NCBI GenBank assembly: GCA_029945375.1 | Contig: CM057057.1 | Location: 3,348,001 to 3,412,000, forward strand | Reading direction: 5' to 3' | Length of the DNA: 64,000 nucleotides | From: Agaricus subrufescens | Lineage: Eukaryota; Basidiomycota; Agaricomycetes; Agaricales; Agaricaceae | Part shown: piece by piece, positions 10,749 to 20,411 of the stretch | How the letters are laid out: the number at the start of each line of letters is the position of its first letter | How positions within the stretch are numbered: position 1 is the first letter of the stretch | Notes under the pieces: generated by a model | Told to the model about the DNA's origin: nothing | The model's database searches: none | Seen by the model: only the letters and a program-made list of their open reading frames with translations | Position numbers and translations under genes: made by a program

Positions 10749-12420
10749 ATGGACCGCGTCAAGCAAATTGCTGCTCACTTCAAGCCTACTGGTCTGGCTG
10801 CGCTCCAGTCTCATAACCCGGATGATGTTGTTATTACCATGGCTATACGTTCGCCACTCTGTAAGGCGAAGAAGGGAGGCTTCCGGGATGCTAGGCGTGT
10901 CCTTTTTCTCTATGCGTCGGCAAGCTTGTATTGACTGAATCTTGTTTAGAACCGATGAGTTACTACTCGAAATTTACAAGGTACGATAGTTGCAGACTAC
11001 TCCGACACTGTCATACCGACTCTACCCTTCCAGAAATCCATTGCACGTTCGGAAATAGATCCCAAGCTTGTCGGTGATATTTGCGTCGGGACTGTCTTAA
11101 CGCCAGATGCGATGTATGCTGCGCGTTCTGCAGCTTTGGCTGCTGGTTTTCCCGATACAACTCCGGTCGAGGTGGTGAATAGGTTTTGTTCGAGTGGCCT
11201 TATGGCTGTCAGCACTATAGCGAACCAAATTCATAGTGGTTCTATTGAAATTGGCCTGGCGGTTGGTGTTGAAAGCATGTCTGAAAAGTCTGTTGTGTAT
11301 ATCTTGCGACTTATGTGCTTTTTCATTGACTTTTTTGTTTTTGTATAGCCCAGATAAAGGCGGTCCTGAGCAAAGCGAACTTATTTCCAGTAATCCCGCC
11401 TCTCGTGACTGCAAGGAACGCATGGGGTGGACGAGCGAGAACGTAGCAGCCGATTTTAGTGTTAGCCGAGAAGAGCAAGACGCCTTTGCTGCAGAATCCT
11501 TCCAAAAGGCGGAACGCGCTCAAAAGCTTGGTTACTTTGAAGGAGAAATAGTCCCGTTCACTGTCTTCCAGAAGGACCCGCAGACTGGCGAGAAGACACG
11601 GGTGATTATCTCAAAAGATGACGGTATTAGGCATGGAACCACAAAGGAGAGCTTGGCCAAGATTCGGCCTGCATTTCCGCAGTGGGGAAAGTCGACTACG
11701 ACTGGTGGGAATGCTAGTCAGATTACCGATGGTGCTGCTGCGGTTCTTCTAATGAAGAGGAGGAAGGCTGAAGAACTTGGTCTTACGATATTGGCGAAAT
11801 ACATCACGACTGTTGTGGCGGGTGTGCCCCCGCGTATTATGGGGATTGGTCCTATATATGCTATTCCAAAAGCACTGCAGATTGCGGGTATTACCATTGA
11901 TGATGTTGATCTTTTCGAGGTGAGGTGCTTTCTATATGATTGGTGGGCGGTTGGAAATTGAAATAATATAGATCAATGAAGCATTCGCTTCGCAATGCGT
12001 TTACTGCGTTAAAGCCTTGAAGTTACCGGCGTAAGTCATCCTGCTGGTTTTTTTTGGAACGTATGTTAATTCCTGTCCCGCACTAGCGAGAAGGTAATTC
12101 CTTATCATTTCGCTCCCTGGAGTATCGCTTAGTTACTGATAGGTTAATGTCAATGGGGGAGCCATAGCCTTTGGACATCCACTAGATAAGTGTACCTTGA
12201 CTTTGTCCCGTACTCGTTGCTTATCTGGTTCCGTTTTTACGTGCTACTGGAGCACGTCAGATCGCAACAGGTCTCAATGAACTTCATCGGAGGCGGGGGA
12301 AGGTAAATCAACCCACCCTATAGTTAGTTCTTGTCTAACCTTACTTGCGAATAGGTTCTCGTCACTTCGATGTGTATAGGCACTGGAATGGGGGCTGCCG
12401 GCGTTTTTGTACGAGAGTAG
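10749..12420 (+). CDS. POT1: Peroxisomal 3-ketoacyl-CoA thiolase (acetyl-CoA acyltransferase)
   Basis: Catalyses the last step of peroxisomal beta-oxidation, cleaving 3-ketoacyl-CoA to acetyl-CoA and a shortened acyl-CoA. A PTS2 peroxisomal signal, RVKQIAAHF, occupies residues 3-11. Thiolase motifs are VNRFCSSGL (acyl-accepting Cys), INEAFASQ, NGGAIAFGHPLGATGARQ and SMCIGTGMGAAGVF (proton-transfer Cys). Nine exons: 10749-10894, 10950-10980, 11034-11287, 11349-11919, 11972-12030, 12087-12093, 12143-12185, 12241-12302 and 12355-12420. They sum to 1239 nt, or 412 residues plus stop, normal for the family. This model needs a GC-AG intron (10895-10949), an AT-AC intron (12186-12240) and a 7-nt microexon. 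No all-GT-AG reading that I found keeps the conserved motifs. Confidence 0.92.
10895..10949 (+). other. Probable GC-AG intron in the thiolase gene
   Basis: This 55-nt intron begins GCGTGT after AG and ends TTGTTTAG. Splicing here gives GGFRDARTDELLLEIYK, in line with thiolases. The nearby GT donor two bases downstream shifts the frame and runs into a stop in the next exons. Confidence 0.65.
12087..12093 (+). other. 7-nt microexon in the thiolase gene
   Basis: CGAGAAG lies between introns 12031-12086 (GTAAGT...ACTAG) and 12094-12142 (GTAATT...GATAG). It contributes the third base of an Ala codon plus Glu-Lys, giving PAEKVNVNGGAIAFGHP. Skipping it shifts the frame. Confidence 0.78.
12186..12240 (+). 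other. Probable AT-AC intron in the thiolase gene
   Basis: The 55-nt segment begins ATAAGT and ends TTTTTAC. Removing it joins HPL-G to G-ATGARQ and reconstitutes the invariant HPLGATGARQ. No AG lies close enough upstream of GTGCTACTGGAGCA to act as acceptor while keeping GATGA. The donor resembles U2-type AT-AC introns rather than the U12 consensus. Confidence 0.7.
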
Positions 12421-12683
12421 ACCCCACTCTTGAAACCGCGAAGCCGAGATCTATAACGTCTATCCTCCAAGCCTGATATATTTAACTTTTGAACTACAAA
12501 GGTATCGACGGTCTATACCTAGGTTCCTCGACAATCATTTAGGAAAGATAAATACTAGTTCGAAAAGGAAAGTGATTGCACGAAAAATCAATTTCCGGAA
12601 GCATACACCACCAAATCATTGTTTAACACATGCTCCATCTCATCAATCAAACTGAAACGACCGGCCGTGGTGTGGACCTCTTG
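12421..12683. other. Convergent 3' region between thiolase and the repeat-protein gene
   Basis: About 260 bp with no gene-like open frame. It presumably holds the thiolase 3' UTR and the 3' end of the repeat-protein transcript. Confidence 0.45.
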
Positions 12684-13375
12684 TTAATTGTAAGGTTCGA
12701 CTATTCCGTTGGGAGCTTTGGAAGCATCCTCCACCCGAACAGAGCTCCTCTTTGTGTAAGGTTCGACTATTCCGTTGGGCGCTTTGGAAGCATCTTCCAC
12801 TCGAACGGAGCTCCTCCCCGATCTTCCACTCGAACGGAGCTCCTCTTTGTGTAAGGTTCGACTATTCCGTTGGGCGCTTTGGAAGCATCTTCCACTCGAA
12901 CGGAGCTCCTCTTTGTGTAAGGTTCGACTATTCCGTTGGGCGCTTTGGAAGCAACTTCCACTCGAACGGAGCTCCTCTTTGTGTAAGGTTCGACTATTCC
13001 GTTGGGAGCTTTGGAAGCAACTTCCACTCGAACGGAGCTCCTCTTTGTGTAAGGTTCGACTATTCCGTTGGGCGCTTTGGAAGCATCTTCCACTCGAACG
13101 GAGCTCCTCTTTGTGTAAGGTTCGACTATTCCGTTGGGAGCTTTGGAAGCAACTTCCACTCGAACAGAGCTCCTCTTTGTGTAAGGTTCGACTATTCCGT
13201 TGGGCGCTTTGGAAGCATCCTCCACTCGAACAGTGCTCCTCTTTGTGTAAGGTTCGACTATTCCGTTGGGAGCTTTGGAAGCATCCTCCACTCGAACAGA
13301 GCTTCTCTTGGTGTTAGGTTCGATTTGTCCCTCGGGAGATTTGGAAGGATGTTCCACGGGAACAGAACTCCTCTC
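12684..13375 (-). repeat. 66-bp tandem repeat array encoding Kex2-flanked peptides
   Basis: Units repeat every 66 bp on the + strand: GTGTAAGG or its close variant starts at 12754, 12849, 12915, 12981, 13047, 13113, 13179, 13245 and 13311. The only irregular step is 12754 to 12849, which is 95 bp because of a 29-bp extra segment duplicating part of a unit. The unit nearest the N-terminus (about 13311-13375) is diverged; the others are nearly identical. This suggests recent homogenisation or expansion. Confidence 0.95.
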
Positions 13376-13599
13376 ATTGACTGACTTCTCCACTGAAAGA
13401 CCAATCCGACGGACATAGGCATTGACAGTTTCAACGGAAGCCATCTTGCGCTATAGAAATACTCTGGGTCAGGGAAACGGGTCATAAGATAGGATGTGAA
13501 TAGACTGACAGCAAGGGGCATGGGCATCTTAACAGGAGCTCCCATGACATGACCAGCAATAGCCAACAGAACCGCGGAGATTATGAAGAAGGCACGCAT
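12767..13599 (-). CDS. Secreted Kex2-processed repeat protein (candidate peptide/RiPP precursor)
   Basis: Two exons, 13510-13599 and 12767-13450, with a 59-nt GT-AG phase-0 intron at 13451-13509, give about 257 residues. Residues 1-20 form a signal peptide (MRAFFIISAVLLAIAGHVMG, with probable cleavage before APV). A short leader with basic sites follows, then one diverged unit and seven near-identical 22-residue units. Each unit starts SSVRVE, contains SKAPNG and ends VEPYT-KR; the Lys-Arg is a Kex2 site. This is the layout of fungal KEP proteins, which include dikaritin RiPP precursors such as UstA and the Ustilago repellent Rep1. The mature peptides would be 20 residues. A 29-bp partial duplication shifts the frame after the seventh unit, so the ORF ends at 12767 with an unrelated tail. 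I see no DUF3328 (UstY-type) oxidase nearby. The function is unknown. Confidence 0.85.
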
Positions 13600-13967
13600 G
13601 ATGTCGGGGATAAACAATGTAGGATTGGATCAACCAAACTGGATTCTAGATCGTGCAGCTAGTACTAAGGGCGCGCCTGCGGCCTAAGGATGAAGTCGAG
13701 ACTGGCATGGATGTGAGTAACTGAGAAGATCGGGAGGCCTACGGTGGACTCACAAAAAAGAAAAAAAAGGCGAGGAGGAAAAAACGAAAAAGAGGAGAGA
13801 ATGAAAGGAAGAATGGATGGAAACGGGGCGAGGGTTTTATGGAGACGGTGCTACGGGGCCGGCTGTTGCATTGGTCAATGATAGATGCGGGTCGCCATGT
13901 CTCCTAATCTATACTTAGCCACTTTGTGACCATCATTGATCGCTATAAATTTGTCTTCGTCTCCGCC
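13600..13967. promoter_or_regulatory. Divergent promoter region of the repeat-protein gene and ESF1
   Basis: Read on the minus strand, this stretch carries a TATA-like CATAAAAC near 13835. A long CT-rich tract (about 13750-13830) and the leader follow; pyrimidine tracts of this kind are common before strongly expressed fungal genes. A small upstream open frame of 20 codons begins about 100 bp before the repeat-protein ATG. The right end, towards 13967, would serve ESF1. Confidence 0.45.
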
Positions 13968-16342
13968 ATGTCCGACCCGCGTTTTTCTCGTATCAAGACC
14001 GACCCTCGCTTTCGACGCCCCAAGAATAAGCATCGCAAGGTCCTTATAGACGACCGTTTCAAGTCTCTTTTTCAGGACTCCAAGAAATCAAAGGGAAAGG
14101 GAAAGGACACCCGTGCGTCACGCTCGGCTTGACATCATTTCTACTCACATCAGGCATACGTTTAGCGCAGGTTGACAAGTATGGCCGAAAACTTTCTAAA
14201 ACTCATGAAGAGGACAGCCTCAGGAAATACTATCGATTACCTCAGGCAGATGAGGATCCAGACGATGATGAAGACGAGGCCAAGAAAGTCATAGATTATG
14301 CCCGTGGTCAAGTCTTAATGGAATCATCTGACGAAGAGGACGACCTTAAAGATCAAGAAGACAAAAGCTCAGACGAAAGCGACGTTGATGAAATCGTCAG
14401 GATTGGTGCTGATGATGAGCTTGAAGTCGACCTCGACGAAGATGCATACGCCGAACTCGATGCTCAAGTAGCAGCATACGCAAAAGCAAATAAAGAATTG
14501 GAAGAAAAGGAAGATACAGGGACAGCAAATCGAACTCGCCGACTTGCAGTTGTGAATCTTGATTGGGATCATGTTCGAGCGTCGCATCTTTACAAGATAT
14601 TTTCCTCTCTTGTGTCTCCTACCGCACCGCATGTCCCCGTATCAGTTTCATCAGCAACTGGACAGATTGGAGATACCAAGACTAGGAAGGCTACTGCCGT
14701 TCCACTCGCAAGAGGATCAATTGTTTCAGTAAGGATCTATCCATCTGAGTTTGGAAAGAAACGGATGGAACGGGAAGAGACAGAAGGCCCGCCGGCGGAA
14801 ATATTCAAGAAAAAGAGAAAAGATACCGATCCAATCAACGAGCAGACCATTTACGAGGTTGGAGATGAGGATGAATATAACGCGGATGCCCTGCGCCAGT
14901 ATCAGCTTGAACGTTTGAGGTATGCTTCTGTAATAGCTCAAATTTCCTTTATTCTCATAACAATCACTTATAGATATTACTATGCTATTGTTGAATGTGA
15001 TACTGTCGAGGCCGCTTCGCACCTTTACAATGAATTGGATGGTACGGAGCTGGAGCGGTCAGCAAATATTTTCGACCTTAGTTTTGTGCCTGACGACATG
15101 ACATTTGATGTGGATGCAAGGTGAAGTCCCATTCGTATTCTTCAGGAGTTTTGGGTTGACAGTATAGAAGAGACGAGACAACGGGAGACGTTTCATCAAG
15201 CTATAAAGCGTTAGATTTTGCTACTGATGTATATACCTTTTTTCCCCCTTGCCTTGTGTTCGTCTGACTTCGAATCTAGGCTCTTCGGCATTCAAAAGTA
15301 AAGCTTACGTGGGATGAAGATGACCCAGAACGCTATAAAACGACCCGGCGAGCCCTGACACGGAAGGAAGTGGAAGAAGGCGACTTCAGGGCCTACATTG
15401 CATCTTCCTCGTCAGAAGATGAAGATGAAGGGGATGCCAATCAGGCTGGAGGGAAAAATGAGGCTTCCCGACGAAGATTGCGTGCACTTTTGTTAGATGG
15501 AAATGATCATGCTTTACCCGAAGGCTGGAACAATGAGGACGGGGATGATGTGGACATGGAGATTACGTTCACGCCTGGCCTAAGCGAACAGAAGAATGAA
15601 GAGGACGAGACGACTCTTGAGAAATACAAGAGGAAGATGCGGGAGAAGAGGAAAAAAGACAAGGAAACGCGTACGGAAAAGAAGAAGGCGAAGGAGGGTC
15701 ACAAGGCAGGCAAAAAGAGTGAACATCAGAATGATGAGTTTTTCAATTTCGGGAGCGATAGCGAGGAAGTAGTTGAAGAGGGTGCAAGTGACTCTGATAT
15801 TGCGGCCGATCATCAGATCTCATCAACGACGAAGCCTACAACTGACGAACCAGCTCTCGATATCACCTCAAGTAACGCAAAACTGTCAGAACCCAAACAT
15901 TTCAATATAAAAACCATCCTTAAGGCAGAGAAAGGCAAGAAGCGGAAGAAAGGAAGAGGAAAGGAACATAGAAAGGATGAAGAAAATGAGTTGCAAGAAG
16001 ACTTTAAAATTGATGTCCAGGATGAGCGTTTCAAGGCCCTCCACGAGGATCATCAATTTGCTATTGACCCTACAAATCCTCAGTGCGTCTCTTTTTACTC
16101 CATTTGTAATCTACGCCTGATGATCGGTCCTGCGAACTAGCTTCCAAAAGACCAAAGGTATGAAGGCCTTTTTGGAGGAGCGCCAACGAAGGCAAAGGGG
16201 CACTCGTGATGAAATTCCTGCTGCCTCGACCGCACTTCGCACGAAAGACGGAGACGAAGCGAATTTACGACATTTAGTGGAGAGTGTCAAGCGCAAAACT
16301 CGAGACGAGCACCATAGCAGAAAGCGGCCGAGGCAGCAATAG
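13968..16342 (+). CDS. ESF1: Pre-rRNA processing protein Esf1 (NUC153 domain)
   Basis: Nucleolar factor of the small-subunit processome needed for 18S rRNA maturation. It starts MSDPRFSRIKTDPRFRRPKNK, the typical Esf1 N-terminus, and continues VDKYGRKLSKTHEEDSL. Long acidic stretches follow. The Esf1 core domain reads LAVVNLDWDHVRASHLYKIFSSL and YYAIVECDTVEAASHLYNELDGTELE. A charged Lys-rich region comes next, and the C-terminal NUC153 motif DERFKALHEDHQFAIDPTNP continues after an intron into FQKTKGMKAFLEERQ. About five introns are present. It is divergent from the repeat-protein gene. Confidence 0.9.
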
Positions 16343-16461
16343 GGTCCGAGATCGGTCCTTCGTTTTCTATCTGTTAAAACTCACGGAGCAGGGTCTTCAT
16401 TCACCAGTCAGTTAATTACAATTACATTGTGACTCCCAATTGATACCAAACTAGATGCGAA

Positions 16462-17333
16462 CTACATGATATTTGCGCTCGATAAGTCCAATTCTGGATG
16501 TGCGTCTTGAAACTTTTTAAGGACCTGCGGTCAACGGTCAAGTCTAGATATGAATGAAGGCGAAAATTGTCTTGCCTCCGCCTTCTTAATCTCGTCCGAG
16601 GTTGGTTTTCCTAGTTGCTGATGGAATACTGTTAGATCAATGCGCGATGTATTAAAAAAATATCTACCTTTTGCTGATTATCGAACTGACCCCGCGTGTC
16701 AATACGAAATAGCAGTAAATGTGATGTTGCACATACCATCATCTTTTCGACAATGCCACTGGAATAAGATAAGAATAGACAGTCAATCAATACTTTCCCA
16801 CAGCTCACCGAGTCTCCAAATCCAAATCACCCAACTTGCTGTTGGGTGGCTCAATCTTGGTGGTGTCGATCTTTGGATGATGAGTAAGGACGTTCTCCCA
16901 CCAGGTTTGTTTATTCAGTTTTTCTAGAGTAATCAGAACGATTTTTTGATCCTCTGTAACTGAAATGAGAGTATTATAATGCAGAGGACGAATTTACGCA
17001 CGCAAGGTCCAATTACTTTCTTCGACTTTAATCTCCTTGCAGAGTTCTCCACTCATTACTGGCGTCTGACCCTTGAGACCGACAATTAGCTTTTTCTTCT
17101 GGATGGTCACTACAAGATCTTTGGCCCGCGTTCCTGCAGGGACCCCCACGCTGATCTCAACTTCGCCTAGTTCTTGTCTCCATTGGTAGGGGAGGGCTGA
17201 AATAGTTTAGTCGTCAAAACAAAAATGACCCAAGAAAATCCTTACCAGCCTGTTCAGAAGCCTCGCGCTCGCGATCAGCTTTATCCTTAGCTTCGCGCTG
17301 CTCTTTGGTCAATTCGACTTCGGGGTTGGACAT
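16462..17333 (-). CDS. NUDC: Nuclear movement protein NudC (CS/p23 domain)
   Basis: Co-chaperone that supports dynein-dependent nuclear migration. From the ATG at 17333 the protein begins MSNPEVELTKEQREAKDKAD, a charged N-terminus. The CS domain follows (LPYQWRQELGEVEISVGVPAGTRAKDLVVTIQKKKLIVGLKGQ; WTLRDQKIVLITLEKLNKQTWWENVL). The C-terminus ends KKFQDAHPELDLSSANIM. Four or more short introns interrupt it. Its 5' end lies 189 bp from the divergent SUMO-ligase gene and its 3' end 119 bp from ESF1. Confidence 0.88.
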
Positions 17334-17522
17334 ACTTTGAATAGTACGAGCTTCAGCTTATGTCATCCATTAGAGTCCCGGCATTGGTTACACTTGTTTG
17401 TTCAAGGCGTCCAGTCCGGTCCAGCATCCTTGCAGTTTGCTGCTGTCTCTCCCGCTTCAAATTTGGGATATTCTGCCAGATTTCTTTTGACCGGGATTTT
17501 CTGCCTGAAATTGCATATTTAC

Positions 17523-20028
17523 ATGGCAAGTTCGGGTGTCTGGGCTGACTTTGATGTGCGTCATATCGTCAAATTCCTTTGTGAAGCCTCTCACATTTTT
17601 GCAGACGATTCGGCACAATATCAAGCATAACACGGTGGAAAAACTTAAACAGATACTCACTAGGTTCAATGAAGAGTGCCAAACGCATCACACACGCTCG
17701 GGTAAAAAGCAAGACCATATAGATAGGATTATATCTTCTTTGGACCAATGGCGGGCTAGCAATGCGGAGGATAAATGGACGAAAGCGAAAGCAATCATAG
17801 CTCAGGTCAGGAGCAATGGAATGTGCGTGTTATATCTTGCATTTGGTTTTTTTATTGGCGTGCATGCACTCGGACTATTATGAAAGGAAATTGTTCCTTT
17901 CATTGACTGATTATATTGATGTACAGGTATTCTAATTTCTCCATGAATTCTTTGCCCCCATCTGCCTCAAGTTCCAATTCTGTCTATCATGCCAACAATC
18001 TTGTGAAACCACCGTTTCATAATCCGATTCCTGGTTCGAGCAATCTTCCCCGTTATGATCCCTATGCCCCTCCCCGTCGACCTCTTGCCGCTCCTTCGTC
18101 AAGCACCTCGTCGGCAGCAGTTGCGAAACCTCTAAGTATGATTTCAAAATATACAACTCTTTCAATACTCTGAACATCACCCTGGCAGGTATTCGATTCA
18201 AGGAGTCTCCCTTCTTCCAAATAGAACAGATATTATCGCCTGTCATAGAGTGTCCAGGTATTTGCCAATGATACAACTCCGTGTAAATTCTCATCGGCTT
18301 CTGTAGAATCGGCCAGTTCGACAGATCGTCGGTCGCAGCATGTCAGTTTCACCCTAACAGGTGAACATATCAGCAAACTCAGGGCTCCAGGGTATGAATT
18401 AGTACTGCGATTTTTGGTCACAAACTGACAATTTTGCTAAAGCACAAAGTATCAACTGCGACTGTTCTGCACATCGTCGTTTTTCTACTCTGGACATTCT
18501 TCTTTCCGTTCAGCTAGTACCAACTCCGTCCCCTGCCTCGTTGAATTTCCACCCACATGCGAAGTTCGTGTTAACAACGTGCAACTCAATGCTAACCTCA
18601 AGGGCCTGAAAAAGAAGCCTGGAACTGCCCCTCCTCCTGATATAACCAAATTGGCCCGTTTGGTCAGCACGCCAAATAAAGTTGAGCTCGTGTATGTGAA
18701 CAGTCAACAACCTGTGCAAAATAAGGTAGGCATGATCACACCTTTCCAGTCCGTTCGTCTGTCTCAGGGTTAAGTGCCCCCAGAAGTACTACATATCCAT
18801 AATGCTCGTTGAGATTACCTCTGTAGACGAGTTGGTGGAGAAGTTGAAGGCTTCGTCCTACCGGAAAAGCGAAGAAATTAAACAAAAGAGTAAGCCTCTC
18901 GTCAAACCTGGTATATAACCTCCTGATCATTGTAGTGGTTGAGACTGTAAATGCCGATGACGATATCATCGCTGGTCCATCAAAGATGTCCTTAAAGTGC
19001 CCTGTGAGTGCTAGCGTCATTTGTGGATGCGGCTTGTTGATTTCTCAACTGTCACTTAGCTGAGCTTCATGAGGGTGGTTACGCCCTGTCGCTCCTCGAA
19101 ATGTGTGCACTCACAGTGTTTCGACGCAACCTCGTGGTATTCAATGATGGAACAGACCACTACGTGGCTGTGCCCTGTATGTGAGAGACAGTTGGATTAC
19201 AAGGAACTCATGATTGATGGGTGAGTAAAAAATGAGGTGACCTCTAGATCTATCGAAATTGAGAATGCGTCTCTCAGCTACTTTGACGAAATTCTGAAGA
19301 CTGTACCAGAGAGTATAGAAGATGTTATTGTTGAGGCTGATGGAGAGTGGCACACTACCGACAACAAATTCGGAACCACCGCGTGGAAAGCCCAGCATCC
19401 GGTGGTCACTCCGCTTCCGAAAGTCAAAGCGGAGACACCACCACCAGTCAAAATCGAGGCGGAAACTAGCAAACCAATCGTACAACAGAAGACTGATGTG
19501 TCTTATATTTTGCTATCTGACGACGACGAGGAGGAAGTTCAAAAGGAACTTTCACCTTCTCTCCGCTCTCTCGACTCTATCGGTCCCCCAACTCCCCACC
19601 GCAACAGCCAAAGGAAAGACAATATCATCGATCTGACACTCGATTCCGATGACGAAGAACCCGCTCCCTCGCAATCAAGTAAACGCAAAGCAGGCGAAGC
19701 CGATCTTGGTCCAGCATCACCAACGGAGTCGATATGGAAAAAAGGACGACATGATGTGGATTATCAACTCCCCTCCATCGCTACACTTCACGCTTCCGCC
19801 ACCGCCCCTTTCCGACAACTTTCGATCTCGAATAACCGACTACCACCGCCGCAGCCGATAAATTCTAGCACTTCTAACCGTTATCCACATTACCCTGGAA
19901 CTGCTGCTCCGTCCCCCCTCTATAATAATCTACCAATCCGCGGAGGAAGTTCCACTCCTGGCTCTTTTGAACTTCCATCCTTGTCGGGCTTACCGCCTCG
20001 CCCAAGCGGCTCACACCACTGGCGATAG
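17523..20028 (+). CDS. SIZ1: SIZ/PIAS-type E3 SUMO ligase
   Basis: Transfers SUMO from Ubc9 to nuclear substrates. The likely start MASSGVWADFD at 17523 is joined across an intron to an N-terminal SAP domain (TVEKLKQILTRFNEECQTHHTRSGKKQDHIDRII). A PINIT domain follows, built from several small exons about 18190-18900 (RFKESPFFQIEQILSPV). The SP-RING zinc finger (SLKCPLSFMRVVTPCRSSKCVHSQCFDATSW, then LCPVCERQLDYKELMIDG) has its Cys/His ligands intact. Two SUMO-interacting motifs with acidic flanks lie at about 19497-19530 (YILLSDDDEEE) and 19621-19660 (IIDLTLDSDDEE), before a Ser/Pro-rich tail. Exon boundaries in the PINIT part are the least certain. Confidence 0.9.
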
Positions 20029-20411
20029 CCTCTCTATCTTATTTTCTTTCAGGGCATTATTCATAGTTTACGCTGGCATAGTTTTACTTAAGGCTTAATG
20101 TACACGCCCCTGTATTATACGCGTAAGAGTATTTTGAATGATAAGAATAATTGAACTCCGCCATCCGTCCGGTGAATTACTATGAAGTGTCAAATGCAAA
20201 GAATGATTTTTTTTTTGATCGCACCTTGAAATATTATGTATCTATTATGTATTATCCATATAACCTACCCGACTTTCGTCCGGTCCTAAGCGGAGTCTGA
20301 AATCGTTCCGGTGCTTCCCGAATGCTTTTTGACACGCGAATTTTGCAATCCGTTCTTCATCCTTCTCCTCCTACCTCCACTCAATCCCTCTCTGGTTTCT
20401 CCCCGTAAAAA
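20029..20411. promoter_or_regulatory. SIZ1 3' region and pyrimidine-rich ADP/ATP carrier promoter
   Basis: The left part is AT-rich and probably the SIZ1 3' UTR. From about 20340 to the carrier ATG at 20412 the + strand is strongly CT-rich, as is usual before highly expressed fungal housekeeping genes. No other element is evident. Confidence 0.45.

Noticed and set aside
12752..13384. Long repetitive open frames (up to 210 codons) on the + strand opposite the repeat protein
   Set aside because: The 66-bp unit is a multiple of three and lacks stops in several frames, so all frames stay open. Only the minus strand gives a signal peptide, a proper intron and Lys-Arg spacing.
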